From positions 620,001-684,000 of the forward strand of contig JADJPB010000001.1 in the NCBI GenBank assembly GCA_016713445.1: DNA of 64,000 nt, given 5' to 3'. The stretch is from Bacteroidota bacterium (lineage in GTDB: Bacteria; Bacteroidota; Bacteroidia; AKYH767-A; OLB10). The notes under the pieces were generated by a model. The model saw only the letters and a program-made list of their open reading frames with translations, was not told the origin of the DNA and ran no database searches. The number at the start of each line of letters is the position of its first letter. The first letter of the stretch is position 1. Of the stretch, positions 50,383 through 61,626 are shown one piece after another. The translations under genes were made by a program, and so were the position numbers.

Positions 50383-52536
50383 CTATTTCGAAACTTGGAA
50401 TTTCTCTACTTGACGACCGTAATCAGTTAATACTTCTATGAAATAGAATCCGGAGCTCAATGAACTTATGTCAATTTTATAAATTCCGTTTTGAACAAAA
50501 TTGAGTTTATCGGAAAGTACATTAGCTCCTAATGTTGTTAGCACTCGAACGTGAATGTTTCCATTGCTCATTTGTTTTGGAATAACCACATTTAAGTTAG
50601 TATTAGCTGGATTAGGGAATAAATTCATTTTAAAACTTGGTGAATTTTCTTGCACTCCAACAAATGGGCATATCACAGGTAAAATTAATTGAGCAACCTC
50701 AATATCCCATCCTGTGTTTGGTTCGCTATAAGGATGCCAAGTATTATTTGCCCACTTTTCCCATCCAGTACCTGAAACAATTTCACCGTCATCGCAATGA
50801 ACGATGGCAAGTGTGTCTCCTGGGTTATAAATAAATTGAATTCCGACATAAACATCACCATTTACAGCGATATTGGGTACAAAATCAACCCATGTTAAAG
50901 AACCTGCTGCAGCTCCTGCAGCAATCGAATCATAAGTAACCGTGGCTGTTCCTAAAACAGTGTTAGGAACACCTGCTGCTCCGTCATTATCCCAAACCGT
51001 AACGGTGGCTGTTTGACCAGTTCCAGAACTTGAACCAATTCCAAAGGCAAAATAAGCTCCATCGATGGTTTGATTAGTTCCAATAATAGTGTACTTGTCA
51101 GCTTTAGCAATATCTAAATAATCGTTATGACCTGTTACATATCCCCATCCTAAAGAACCTAAAATAGAAGGCGTATGTAGAAGCAAATCAAAATTGGTAA
51201 TGGTATCACAAGCTAAAGTTCCTGTTGGATTTACCGTAATGTATCCAAGTTTTGTCTCAGTATCACTACCTGTTCCATTTGTAGCTACTAAACTGACATC
51301 ATAGGTACCCGGCGTTGCATAAACGATGTTTGTTGGGTTTTGTGAAGATGAAATTGATGGATTTCCCCCTGTAAATGTCCAAGCCCATCCTGTCGGAATA
51401 TTTGTACTTAAGTCCGTGAAATTTATTGAGCCTCCTGCTGCAATTGTGGTTGTATTCGCAGAAAAATCAGCTACTGGAGCAGCTGCTGTTGGTGGGTTGC
51501 AAACGGTTGATTGGGATAATGCCACACGCATGGGTGAATTACTCATTACCGTCTGTATTCTAGATTTTTGGTCTGTTGTAAACATCTTCAAGCATAAATC
51601 ATCACCATAATCCATAAAATTCATGAACATATCTCCATTAGGACCATTACTACATGTTACGTGTGGAAAAGAGGGACAACCAAAATTTGCTGATTGTTGT
51701 GTAGGGGTATCGCCACAAAAATCATTGCCGCAAGTATTATCGCCCCAAATATGTCGTAGTCCTAACCAATGTCCAATTTCATGAGTAGCCGTTCGTCCCT
51801 TATGATAAGGAATTTGTACATTACCAATTCGTCCACAGGATCTATACCATACCACAACTCCGTCAGTTGTAGTTGTACCAAAGGGTGCTGTTAATCCAGA
51901 AAGTCCACTACCAGCAGGGAAGGTAGCATGACCAAGAATATCATTAACCCCATCCTTATAATCTGGAACTACCCATATATTTAAATAGTTATTGGTGTTC
52001 CAAATAGTGTTAGGCTTAATTGTAGCATCAATATAAGACTTTTGAAATGGAGGAGTAGTCCCTCCAAAGGTATTATAGTGGACACGATTAATTCCATTAG
52101 TTGCGCCTCCTTGTGGATTAGTTTGTGCTAAACAGAAGTTGATTTCACAATTTGCGGCAACTCCAGTAAACACGCCAGGAATTGTAGAAGTATCCGCATT
52201 TAATTTTTTGAAATCTTCATTTAATACCGCGATTTGAGAATTAATTTGAGCATCTGAAATATTTAACCCAACTCCTACCGCGCTTCCACCATGAATAACA
52301 TGAAATACCACTGGAATGTTGTATACAACGGCAGCTCCTTTATTTCTATTTTGTTCTTGTAGTTTGATTAACGGTTGAAGCCATTTCTCATATTCGATGT
52401 CCATGACTCCAGAGCCACAAGTACGATGAGTGATTTTCTTTTCAAGATGGTTACGTGATGTAGTTACTCTTGATTGTGCTTGGATTTGTAATGCCAAGAG
52501 AATCAAGCAACCCATCAGTTTGATAGCTTTATTCAT
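50383..52536 (-). CDS. pappalysin-like M43 metalloprotease with PKD and T9SS domains
   Basis: Intact, 717 residues. Signal MNKAIKLMGCLILLALQIQAQ; M43 domain with HEIGHWLGLRHIWGD and FMNFMDYGDDLCLKMFT; a PKD domain at about residues 355-440 (ADFSANTTTIAAGGSINF ... TPGTYDVSLVATN); another beta domain; sorting domain (KMNLFPNPANTNLNVVI ... SGFYFIEVLTDYG). A secreted zinc endopeptidase. It lies 82 bp upstream of the other M43 gene on the same strand, a tandem pair. Confidence 0.95.
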   Translation of the reverse strand: MNKAIKLMGCLILLALQIQAQSRVTTSRNHLEKKITHRTCGSGVMDIEYEKWLQPLIKLQEQNRNKGAAVVYNIPVVFHVIHGGSAVGVGLNISDAQINSQIAVLNEDFKKLNADTSTIPGVFTGVAANCEINFCLAQTNPQGGATNGINRVHYNTFGGTTPPFQKSYIDATIKPNTIWNTNNYLNIWVVPDYKDGVNDILGHATFPAGSGLSGLTAPFGTTTTDGVVVWYRSCGRIGNVQIPYHKGRTATHEIGHWLGLRHIWGDNTCGNDFCGDTPTQQSANFGCPSFPHVTCSNGPNGDMFMNFMDYGDDLCLKMFTTDQKSRIQTVMSNSPMRVALSQSTVCNPPTAAAPVADFSANTTTIAAGGSINFTDLSTNIPTGWAWTFTGGNPSISSSQNPTNIVYATPGTYDVSLVATNGTGSDTETKLGYITVNPTGTLACDTITNFDLLLHTPSILGSLGWGYVTGHNDYLDIAKADKYTIIGTNQTIDGAYFAFGIGSSSGTGQTATVTVWDNDGAAGVPNTVLGTATVTYDSIAAGAAAGSLTWVDFVPNIAVNGDVYVGIQFIYNPGDTLAIVHCDDGEIVSGTGWEKWANNTWHPYSEPNTGWDIEVAQLILPVICPFVGVQENSPSFKMNLFPNPANTNLNVVIPKQMSNGNIHVRVLTTLGANVLSDKLNFVQNGIYKIDISSLSSGFYFIEVLTDYGRQVEKFQVSK

Positions 52537-52614
52537 GAATTTTTTATAAGTTAATTTTACAGTTGTTTTGAAGCCTTAAAATTAGTAAAATTGACTCAAA
52601 TCAAAAGTAAAATT

Positions 52615-54176
52615 TTAGATAAAATCATTTTTTTTAGTAAAAGATAATAAGAGGATTGCCCCTTCTCTGTGAATCAGTTGATTCCACCTAATTTGAGTAG
52701 AATCGATTTGATTCAAATCATAAATTCGGAAGTTGATTTTCACATCGGATGGAATGCTCTCGTCTGGCCGTTGATGATATTTCAATTTTGCTTCATCAAC
52801 AACGTTCCTGCATTTTTTATCTGAAAGTTCAACTCCATAATTTTTTTTCATTTTCTCGTACCATTGCATCATAAAATCAGGTTGATGAATAACCCCTTTA
52901 TAGGCTACTGAAAGACTTCGTTTAGCTTCACATAAGAATGAATCATCTTCAGGTAAGGTTAAAAAGATGGCATTTTGAGGAGTGTTTTTAGCAATCCAGT
53001 GATGCATTTTTTCTAAATTCTTTTGAGGGTAGTTCCCCAATTTATAGCGATACTTTAGTTTATCAAAATACAATTGTTCTGAATTAAAAAGTATGATCCA
53101 TAGAAAAGTGATGCAAAAAATGCCTGCTAACCTCCATGTTGTGAATGAAAGTATGGATGAGTTTGTTTTAATTTTTTCAATCAAAAAAATGGAAACCGGA
53201 ATTACACCAAACAAAGTGGGCCAAATCGTTGCTTTAAACCATTGCAATTTTCCAATAGCATAAATATTCATTTGAGTGAAACCAATGAAGTAAGTAAGGC
53301 ATCCAATGGCAGTTAGAATAATTAAAATGGAATAATTCGAAAGTATCTGTCTCTTGAAGCTTAATCGTATACTCAATAAAATAAGTGTCCACCAAAATAT
53401 AGTTTTCAAATAATCCAACCCGGGAAAACAGAATGGATGATAGTGGTTAGGATTTCTAAAATAAAATAGAATGTTAAAATATTTTTCACTCTCTAAGACT
53501 CGAAGTGGGCCAAACTGAAAATAGAGCAAAGGAAATAACATCGCTCCGGCAAAGATCAAATAGATGAGGAAGTATTTTAAACTATTTATCCACCTCCTTT
53601 TATTTACGATCAAAAAGGAAGCTATGATTAAAAGTATAGCCAATTGCAATCCTACTAACAATTGAAATAAAGATGAGATGCCGCAAAATGCAGCGGCAGA
53701 TACTAATTTGCCATTCGTGAAAAAGTAAAATGCCACTGTTCCCAAAGCGACAGCAAGCACAGTACAAGTGAGCTGAATATCTATTATGGAATTGCCGCCT
53801 ACTGTAAAATTGTTAAATAAAATAATGAAAGCAGGAGCCAATATCGCCGCCATGGTGTTATTACTTTGCTTCTCTGAAATATGAGATATTATCCCTCCTA
53901 TTGTACATAGACATATGAAATATATAAGGAATACTACAGTTGGAACTGGAAGCAAATATGCCCCGCTCGTATTAATAGAGCAAAATATGTACGAATAGAA
54001 AACTGTGAAAATTGAACCGGAACCAAGTAATCGTTTTGATATAAATTAGAATCTATTAACTTATAAACATAAGGCAAATGTTCCTCTTGATCTCCATTGT
54101 TAAATTGATAACCGTGAACCAAAATGAAAAGTGTGGCAAACAACACGGCAAGAAGAAGACGATCCCAGTTTTTCAT
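52615..54176 (-). CDS. DUF6798-like multi-spanning membrane protein (frameshifted)
   Basis: About 520 residues with roughly 11-12 membrane helices. The N-terminus after the first helix, GYQFNNGDQEEHLPYVYKLIDSNLYQNDYLV, resembles DUF6798 proteins, which look like GT-C-fold membrane glycosyltransferases; the catalytic role is unproven. The tail is soluble. One extra base near 53960 breaks the frame (it should read INTSGAYLLPVPTVVFLIYF). Start ATG at 54176. Confidence 0.75.
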
Positions 54177-54260
54177 TTTAATACTATCAGTTCAATGTCA
54201 TAATTGAAAGAAAGCAACAATAAATTCTCTCAAATCCTTTTAGATATTTTGCAAGAATAG

Positions 54261-54268
54261 TAAATTTG
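54261..54268 (+). promoter_or_regulatory. -7 element TAAATTTG of the orphan response regulator
   Basis: Exact TAnnTTTG, 20 bp before the ATG at 54289; no good TTG upstream. Confidence 0.5.
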
Positions 54269-54288
54269 TAGAATAAAGATATTTTATT

Positions 54289-54990
54289 ATGAGCACAACA
54301 CGCATCCTTTTAGTTGAAGACGAACAAAGTTTGGCGGATACCATCAAATTGAACCTTGAATTGGAAGGGTATAAGGTCCAATGGGCTAATGACGGTAAAA
54401 AAGCACTAAAGACATTTAAACAAGAACGATTTGACCTCATTATTCTTGATGTGATGCTTCCTGAGATGGATGGATTTACAGTTTGCGAGGCTATTCGATT
54501 GGAAAATGAGTTAATCCCAGTACTCTTTTTGACCGCAAAACATAGTAGCGCGGATCGAGTTACAGGATTGAAAATGGGGGCAGATGATTATTTAACAAAA
54601 CCATTTAACTTGGAAGAATTACTTCTTAGGGTTCAAATATTATTGAAGCGCTCATCCCGCAATGGGGAAACCGCAACTCCTTCTCTGAGTACGTATTCAT
54701 TAGATGATTTTTTGATCAATTTTTCAGAAATGTCAGTGGGTACACCAAAGGGAGAGAAAATTAATCTCACTAAGAAAGAAAGTACTTTGTTAAAGCTGCT
54801 CATTGATCGGAAAAATGAAGTGGTTTCGCGAGAACATATTTTGGAAACTGTTTGGGGTTACGATATTTATCCTTCTACCCGTACTATCGATAATTTCATC
54901 GTTACCTTCAGAAAATACTTTGAGAAAGATCCCTCCAGCCCAATACATTTTCAGTCAGTGCGTGGTGTAGGATATAAATTTGTGGAGTGA
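54289..54990 (+). CDS. OmpR/PhoB-family response regulator (orphan)
   Basis: 233 residues, intact. Receiver domain with the acidic pair ED (residues 10-11), phosphoacceptor Asp54 in LIILDVMLPEMDG, and Lys in YLTKPF; C-terminal winged helix ending RTIDNFIVTFRKYF...VRGVGYKFVE. No histidine kinase gene adjoins it, so its partner lies elsewhere. Regulates transcription; targets unknown. Confidence 0.95.
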   Translation: MSTTRILLVEDEQSLADTIKLNLELEGYKVQWANDGKKALKTFKQERFDLIILDVMLPEMDGFTVCEAIRLENELIPVLFLTAKHSSADRVTGLKMGADDYLTKPFNLEELLLRVQILLKRSSRNGETATPSLSTYSLDDFLINFSEMSVGTPKGEKINLTKKESTLLKLLIDRKNEVVSREHILETVWGYDIYPSTRTIDNFIVTFRKYFEKDPSSPIHFQSVRGVGYKFVE

Positions 54991-55211
54991 AAGTGATTTA
55001 TGAACAGGACTTGTTAATTGTACTTTATTGATAATTGTCTAGCAAGCACTTTTGTTTTTCTAATATAAAATTAAATTGTTCTGCATTTTATGGAATGGCA
55101 TTTGAATTTTTTTTTGATGATACCAAACTAGTCCCTACATTTGGTAAGTCATGTTGGGTTTTTCAACTGAACGACAGATAAGGTCAAAAAAATAAAGCAA
55201 ATAATTGTAAA

Positions 55212-57140
55212 ATGAAAAAAAATTACAGGTTGATTCTGTTGGCGGCACTTTCGCTAACAGCGAGTGCTTACGGTCAAAACGTAAGAAATTGTGGTACGAT
55301 GCAGCATTTGCATGATATGGAACTAAATGATCCAACCACAGCTCAAAGGATGCATTCCATGGAAAGGGAAACGGAGCAATGGATTCATACTAATTCCGCA
55401 AATAAAGTAGCTGCTGTGGTTACAATTCCTGTTGTAGTTCACGTAGTGTATAATACATCTTCGCAGAATATTTCTGAAGCGCAAATTAACTCTCAGATTA
55501 ATATTTTGAATGCGGATTTTAGGAAGTTGAATAGTGATATAGGTTTACTCCCTTCGGTCTTTTCAGGTTTAGCTGCTGACTGTGAAATTCAGTTTTGCTT
55601 AGCTCAAAGAGACCCAAATGGAAATGCAACATCAGGTATAATTCGAAAATCTACTACCGCAACTTCTTTTTCGTCAAATGATAACATAAAAAGAAATGTT
55701 AATGGTGGATCAGATGCCTGGCCATCTTCCTCCTATTTAAATATCTGGGTGGGTAACTTGAGTGGTGGACTTTTGGGTTATGCTCAGTTTCCTGGAGGAA
55801 CTGCGAGTACGGATGGTGTAGTTTGCACCTATACTGCTTTTGGGAATGTTGGTACAGCGACAGCACCCTTTCACAAAGGAAGAACGGCCACACATGAAAT
55901 CGGACATTGGTTGAATTTACGACATATTTGGGGTGATGCAACTTGCGGAAATGATCAAGTATCAGACACTCCTACTCAGCAAACAGCTAACACAGGATGT
56001 CCATCGTTTCCAAAAGTTACTTGTAGCAATGGTCCAAATGGCGACTTGCATATGAATTATATGGATTATACAGACGATGCTTGTATGTATATGTTTACGA
56101 ACGGACAAAAATCTAGAATGTTGGCATCTCTGAATACAACCAGAGCATCCTTGCTAAATTCTTTAGGTTGTGTTCCGCCTTCAACGAGTTCTTGTGGAGT
56201 TCCTGCTGGTTTATCTGCAACTTCCATCTCAACTACTTCTGCAACGTTGAATTGGGCGGCAGTTTCAGGTGCTATAAATTATAATGTTCAGTTCAAGGCA
56301 ATTTCATCAAGCACGTGGATTACAGGAACTTCTACTGGTACTAGCCTGTCAGCAACTGGATTGTCGTCTAACACTGCTTACGAATTTCAAGTGAAAGCCA
56401 ATTGTGCTAATTCTTCTAGTGCTTTTTCTGCTTCCTCTAATTTTACTACGAATACAGCCGCTTGTACCGACGCTTATGAAACGAATAATTCAAAAGCGAA
56501 GGCAAAGTCAATTGCAGTCAACACGAACATTACAGCAAAAATTGGAAACTCCACAGATAAAGATTGGTTTATTTTTTCAACGGTTGCGGGTGCTACTAAT
56601 TTAAAGGTAGTGTTGGATCAACTTCCTTTGGATTACGATCTAACTCTTTATAACTCTTCAGGTGCTAAATTGGCTGTATCACAGTTAGGTGGTACTTCAA
56701 CAGAAACCATCATTCGTAATACAGCTTCGGCTGCCACATATTATGTAAAAGTTGTTGGTTTTAATGGTGCTTTTATTTCAACAAGTTGTTATAATCTAAT
56801 CGTGAATACATCCGGGTCGTCATTTAGAAGCGGCGAACTAACAGAATATGTTGAAGGAAATGTCAATCTTGAAAAAGTAAATTCTAATTCTAGTTTTATT
56901 GTATTTCCAAATCCCGTTCAGGATGTATTGCAATTGAATTTTATCAGTGAAGAAAGTTCAATTGTTGAAGTTAAACTTATGGATTTGATGGGCAAGGTAA
57001 TTGAAACGAAAACCATTGAAGCAAATGATGGATTGAATAATGCGGAGATGAATACTTCCTTTTTGGAGAATGGTGTTTATATGATACGATTGACTCAAGA
57101 TGATGAAGTTCAAGTTCGTAAATTTATTGTTAAACATTAA
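55212..57140 (+). CDS. pappalysin-like M43 metalloprotease with FN3, PPC and T9SS domains
   Basis: Intact, 642 residues. Signal MKKNYRLILLAALSLTASAYG; M43 domain with HEIGHWLNLRHIWGD and HMNYMDYTDDACMYMFT; fibronectin type III (ATLNWAAVSGAINYNVQFK); a bacterial pre-peptidase C-terminal domain (KDWFIFSTVAGATNLKVVLDQL ... YDLTLYNSSG); sorting domain (SFIVFPNPVQDVLQL ... NGVYMIRLTQDDEV). The third M43 gene of the window, on the opposite strand from the other two. Followed by a terminator. Confidence 0.95.
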   Translation: MKKNYRLILLAALSLTASAYGQNVRNCGTMQHLHDMELNDPTTAQRMHSMERETEQWIHTNSANKVAAVVTIPVVVHVVYNTSSQNISEAQINSQINILNADFRKLNSDIGLLPSVFSGLAADCEIQFCLAQRDPNGNATSGIIRKSTTATSFSSNDNIKRNVNGGSDAWPSSSYLNIWVGNLSGGLLGYAQFPGGTASTDGVVCTYTAFGNVGTATAPFHKGRTATHEIGHWLNLRHIWGDATCGNDQVSDTPTQQTANTGCPSFPKVTCSNGPNGDLHMNYMDYTDDACMYMFTNGQKSRMLASLNTTRASLLNSLGCVPPSTSSCGVPAGLSATSISTTSATLNWAAVSGAINYNVQFKAISSSTWITGTSTGTSLSATGLSSNTAYEFQVKANCANSSSAFSASSNFTTNTAACTDAYETNNSKAKAKSIAVNTNITAKIGNSTDKDWFIFSTVAGATNLKVVLDQLPLDYDLTLYNSSGAKLAVSQLGGTSTETIIRNTASAATYYVKVVGFNGAFISTSCYNLIVNTSGSSFRSGELTEYVEGNVNLEKVNSNSSFIVFPNPVQDVLQLNFISEESSIVEVKLMDLMGKVIETKTIEANDGLNNAEMNTSFLENGVYMIRLTQDDEVQVRKFIVKH

Positions 57141-57157
57141 TTGTAAAATAAATCTGG

Positions 57158-57187
57158 AAAAAGCCCTTCGGAAGAGGGGCTTTTTTT
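57158..57187 (+). terminator. rho-independent terminator after the third M43 gene
   Basis: aaaaagccc (57158-57166) pairs with gggcttttt (57177-57185), inner ttc/gaa pairing extends it, and seven T follow the stem on the + strand. It starts 17 bp after the stop at 57140. Confidence 0.88.
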
Positions 57188-57229
57188 ATTTTTACCAAAA
57201 AACAAATTTAAACAGTTAAAGATTTTTAT

Positions 57230-59994
57230 ATGCTTAGTTTTATAGAGAGTATTGCCCAAGCGACTATCGAATTTCCCCCTCGACGAACATTGGTAATTTT
57301 CCCTACTCAACGTGCTTGCCAAGAATATAAAAAGGAATACGCTCATCAAAAAGCATCAGCAGGTTGGCTTCCCACGGTATTGCCGATTCGCGATTTGCTA
57401 GGCAGATTGAATACTCCACTCCTTTTGGATGATTTATCGCTCTTGCTAAAATTGTATGCAATTCATGTGATTTTTTTTTGGCGAAGAAGAGTTTGGTTCT
57501 TTTATGTCTTATGGCCAACAAATCATCGATGACTTTAATGAGATTGACCGTCAACTTCTCAACGCAGATCAGTTGTTTGAAGAAATTTATGATTTGCGTA
57601 CTTTGGATGAAAGGTTCGAGCCGGGAGCAGAAGAAGCTGAGTTTATTAAAGCATTTTGGTCGGAATTTATTCGTACTCCCCACACTCCCCTTCAACATTC
57701 TTTTTTGAAATACTGGAAGCAACTTCCTGTGTTGTATAAAGAGTTTAAAGAAGTGTTGAATAAAGAAAATCAAGCCTATGAAGGGATGGCCTGGCGGATG
57801 GTGGCTGACACGATGAACGAACAAACCTTTTTTGAAGCGTTTGATCATGTCGCATTTTGTGGGTTTTATGCTTTGAATAAATCGGAGGAAAAATTAATGA
57901 TTCATTTGAGGGAAAAAGGTAAGCTCCACCTTTTTGTAGATTCCGATGAATATTATGCAACTCCAAAGCATCATGAAGCAGGAATGTTTTTCCGTCGTGG
58001 ACTCTTGGCTGATGATACTTTGTCCTGGCGAAATAATTTGTTTAGTATTCCAAAGGAAAGTTATACCGTAAAAGGATGTAGCGGCGCATATGCTTTAACG
58101 TGCGAGTTAGCACAAGATATTCATCGTTTAGTATCAACCAATCCATCCATTCAAAAGTCGAATTCGCTGGTGATCGTTTTGGCTGATGAGTCTTTGTTAT
58201 TTTCCTTATTTCAACAGTGTCAACGCCTCGGTGTGAATTTGAATCCTTCTATGGGATTCCCACTAAAATACCATCCAGCCTTTAAAGTGCTCAATGCGAT
58301 TCGTCAGTTTCGAAAGTTGAGAAAAGAAGATATTAATGATTTAGTAAAGTATCGACAATTAGAGGAATTATACCAAGAGCCACTCATCAAAAGATTTTTG
58401 CACGCAAAAGGAAAATAATTTGCATGTTGATTCGAATGAGTCGATGGATAATGAGATTAACTTTTTTTCTTTGATGCTGCATTCCACTGAGCCATCAATT
58501 ATAATGGATAAGGAGCATATTTTCTCTTTGCTCTCTCAATTTGCATTTAAAGAGGATGAATGGATTTTGCCGCTTCATCATCATTTGTTGCAATACATCC
58601 GACAAGTATTTGCAATTTTGGAGAATCATGAAAAAGAATTAAGTAATGAAAACTGGTGGGAATTATTTATCGCCGAATTGGGTCTAGCTCGAATTCCTTT
58701 TTCTGTAGCTGATGGGATTCCGGTGATGGGATTTTTGGAGACGCGAATCTTAGATTTTGAACATGTGTATATCGCACCTCTAAATGAAGGAAGTTTGCCG
58801 AGCGTAGCTGCTTCAAAATCTCTGATCCCTTATTCATTGAGAAAAGCCTACCATCTTCCGTGTATGGAAGAGCAAGATGCTGTTACGGCGTATCACTTTT
58901 ATCGCTTACTACAACGAGCAAAGCATATACGATTTTATTATACTACAAACCTTAGTGATCAAGGTGCTGGCGAAAAAAGTCGTTATCTCTACCAATTGCA
59001 ACATGAATTGCTCGAGAAATGTCCTCCTAAATCTGTAATTTATGAGCAGCAGGAAAGTGTAGTGAATCCGTCCGTTGTGGAACCGATTGTTATTCAAAAG
59101 TCGGAAGCTATATTAATGAAATTGAAAGAGAATATTTCTGTTGAGTTTGGAGATGCAGAGAAATTTGTGGGATTAAGTGCTTCAGCATTGAATTCTTATA
59201 TCGCTTGTTCACTGCGATTTTATTTTGATCAGTTGGCAAGCATTCGATCAGATGATGAAGTTGAAGGATTAACTGCTGGAAATTTTGGTAATGTTTTACA
59301 TAAAGCGATGGAGTTGGCTTATGCCGATCAGGAAATCATTAGCAGAGATTATATTGCATCTCTTTTGAAACAAGTTGATGGAATTGTTGACCAAGCAGTG
59401 CAATTAGCTTATGGAAAACCAGCCCATACAGGTCACGATTTCTTAATGAAAAAAGTTTTAGTTGCTTTGGTGACGAAAATTTTTGAGTTCGATTTAGAAA
59501 GTTCACCCATCCAACTGAAGGGACTAGAGCAAAAATTGAAATGGGCACTCCCGGTACCTGGTCATGGTGATGTTTGGTTGAAAGGTATTATTGACCGACT
59601 CGATTTTCACGACGAAGATCTTAGAATTTTAGATTATAAAACCGGTCGAGATACCATCAAGAAAGTCGATACCTCCTCTTTGCTTTTTGAAGAAACAGAT
59701 CTTAAGTTAAATGTGCAGTTACTGCTTTATACGCTATTAGTCAGGAAAGCTTACGATAAAGGAGCTCATCCTTTAAAGGCTGGTATCTTTAAATTGCGGT
59801 CGTTTGAAGATGGAATCGACTGGCTGAATGAGGGAGAAAGAATTAAGGATGATCAATTGAATGACTTTCAAAATGCACTTTCCTTAAAAATTGCTGAACT
59901 CTTTAATCCTAATATTCCTTTTGTTCAAACAAATGATTTGAAGCAATGTACTTATTGCGATTATAAAGGCCTGTGCAGTCGGCAGGCAACCTGA
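57230..59994 (+). CDS. AddB-like Fe-S PD-(D/E)XK nuclease (two frameshifts)
   Basis: About 921 residues. The C-terminal nuclease domain shows GNVLHKAMELA, the PD-(D/E)XK core IIDRLDFHDEDLRILDYKTG and QLLLYTLLV. Cysteines YIACSLRF and the terminal C-x2-C-x5-C (QCTYCDYKGLC) match the 4Fe-4S ring of AddB/Dna2-type nucleases. The N-terminal two thirds are helicase-like but lack a Walker A, as in AddB. Frame slips occur in a nine-T run at 57471-57479 and near 58412-58416 (HAKGENNLHVDSNESM). Inferred role: DNA end processing in recombination. A partner AddA is not in the window. Confidence 0.9.
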
Positions 59995-60354
59995 TTACCA
60001 CTTCTTTTCTTTCGGTGTCTCTGTTAAGTGATCAATTAATCCGGTAATCATAGATAATACAATACTAAATAACATCGCCACTAAAAATCCATCTACTTTA
60101 AACCCATCTTTCATTACATAAGAAGTTATTAAAATGATAGAAGCATTGATTACTAATAAAAACAATCCGAGGGTTACGATTGTTATAGGAAATGTGAGGA
60201 AGATTAAAATCGGCTTCACATAAACATTCATGAGCACTAGAAGTGTAGAAACAATCAAAGCCATTGGTAAATTCTTTACTTCCACGCCCGGCATCAGTGT
60301 GGCTATGATAAATACTGCTAATGCAGTGGAAGCTATTTTTATTAGAAAATTCAT
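59995..60354 (-). CDS. phage-holin-superfamily-IV-like membrane protein
   Basis: 119 residues, four membrane helices (about 5-22, 28-48, 53-78, 90-110), the PF04020-type pattern with NVYVKPILIFLTFPITIVTLGLF. The name is historical; in chromosomes these are small inner membrane proteins of unclear role, with no phage genes here. Its stop abuts the stop of the convergent nuclease gene. Confidence 0.85.
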   Translation of the reverse strand: MNFLIKIASTALAVFIIATLMPGVEVKNLPMALIVSTLLVLMNVYVKPILIFLTFPITIVTLGLFLLVINASIILITSYVMKDGFKVDGFLVAMLFSIVLSMITGLIDHLTETPKEKKW

Positions 60355-60401
60355 GATTGTATGGACGGTAAAGGTAATTTAAATTCTATATTATTGCAAC
60401 T

Positions 60402-60911
60402 ATGAAAACTCTCATTCTGGCCTTCTTATTTATTTTGAATCCAGCCGACTCCATCTATCAGTTTAAACTAAAGGATATTGATGGTAAATCATTAAATCTG
60501 TCACAGTTTAAAGGTAAAAAAATTCTGATTGTCAATGTAGCTTCCGAATGTGGTTATACTAAACAATATGAAACCTTACAAGAGTTGTCGCAGAAGTATA
60601 AAAAACAACTTGTTGTGATAGGAGTCCCGGCTAATAATTTCGGTGGACAAGAGCCTGGATCCAATGCAGAAATCAAATCATTTTGTTCGAAGAATTACAA
60701 CGTAACTTTTCCATTGACGTCAAAAGTATCCGTTAAAGGTGGTGATATTGACCCCCTTTTCAAATGGTTAACCGAACAAAAAAACGCTGATTTTTCGGGT
60801 GAAATTAAATGGAACTTTGAAAAGTTCTTGATCGATGAAAATGGCAAATTAATTCGACGATTTCGTTCCAAGGTAAAGCCATTGGACGATGAGTTGGTAA
60901 AATCTCTTTGA
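60402..60911 (+). CDS. glutathione peroxidase family thiol peroxidase
   Basis: 169 residues with signal-like N-terminus (MKTLILAFLFILNPADS). Thioredoxin fold with NVASECGYTKQY (peroxidatic Cys in place of Sec), VIGVPANNFGGQEPG (catalytic Gln) and IKWNFEKFLID (Trp and Asn). It reduces peroxides; bacterial Cys types usually use thioredoxin. It is divergent from the holin-like gene, with a short intergenic space. Confidence 0.94.
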   Translation: MKTLILAFLFILNPADSIYQFKLKDIDGKSLNLSQFKGKKILIVNVASECGYTKQYETLQELSQKYKKQLVVIGVPANNFGGQEPGSNAEIKSFCSKNYNVTFPLTSKVSVKGGDIDPLFKWLTEQKNADFSGEIKWNFEKFLIDENGKLIRRFRSKVKPLDDELVKSL

Positions 60912-60929
60912 GTTGAAGTTTGTTAAATA

Positions 60930-61626
60930 CTAGGTGTTCTTGTTGACCAAGAGCCTGACTCCTTTTCCATGCAGACTTACAATCTCAATATTCTGATCTT
61001 TCTTTAAATACTTCCGGAGTTTGGTGATGAATACATCCATGCTTCTCCCATTGAAATAAGTGTCTTCGCCCCAAATTAATTTCAAGGCTTTTGACCGAGG
61101 TAGTAAATCGTTTTCATGAATGCACAAGAGTCGAAGTAATTCCGCTTCCTTTGGCGATAGGGATTCACTGCCTTCATTGGAGGTGATCGTCCTTAATTTA
61201 TAATCGAAATGATAGGTGCCGATGTCGAAGTTGTCTCTTCCTTCCAACTCCGTTAGACCCATAGAACGTTTTAGAACCGTTTGCATTTTATAAAGCAAAA
61301 ACGTCAGTATCAAAGGGCTTCGTCAAGAAATCGTCGGCCCCTACTCTATAACCAGTGATCATATCTTCCTTCATTCCCTTCGCCGTTAAGAAAAAGAGCG
61401 GTGTTAACTTATCTACTTCCCGAATTTGCTTTGCTAAGGAAAATCCATCAAGCTTGGGCATCATGACATCTAAAATAATGAGATCAAATCCACCTTTAGA
61501 ATACATGTCAAATCCGGCTACACCATCTCTCGCCAGTGTAACCTGATAGTCGTTCAATTCCAGGTAGTTTTTCAAAACATTCCCAAAATTCAGATCATCT
61601 TCTACTAATAATATTTTTGCTTTCAT
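60930..61626 (-). CDS. OmpR-family response regulator of the two-component pair (frameshifted)
   Basis: About 232 residues. Receiver domain with DD at residues 10-11, Asp53 in LIILDVMMPKLDG and Lys in FLTKPF; winged helix with MDVFITKLRKYL and LHGKGVRLLV. One base is off near 61300-61313 (TDVLLYKMQTVLKRS is the expected linker). The ATG overlaps the kinase stop by four bases (ATGA), so translation is coupled. RprY-like in general type. It probably binds the phased repeats at 63368-63404 (inference). Confidence 0.93.

Noticed and set aside
59995..60354. Prophage holin
   Set aside because: No other phage genes are near; PF04020-type proteins are common chromosomal membrane proteins.
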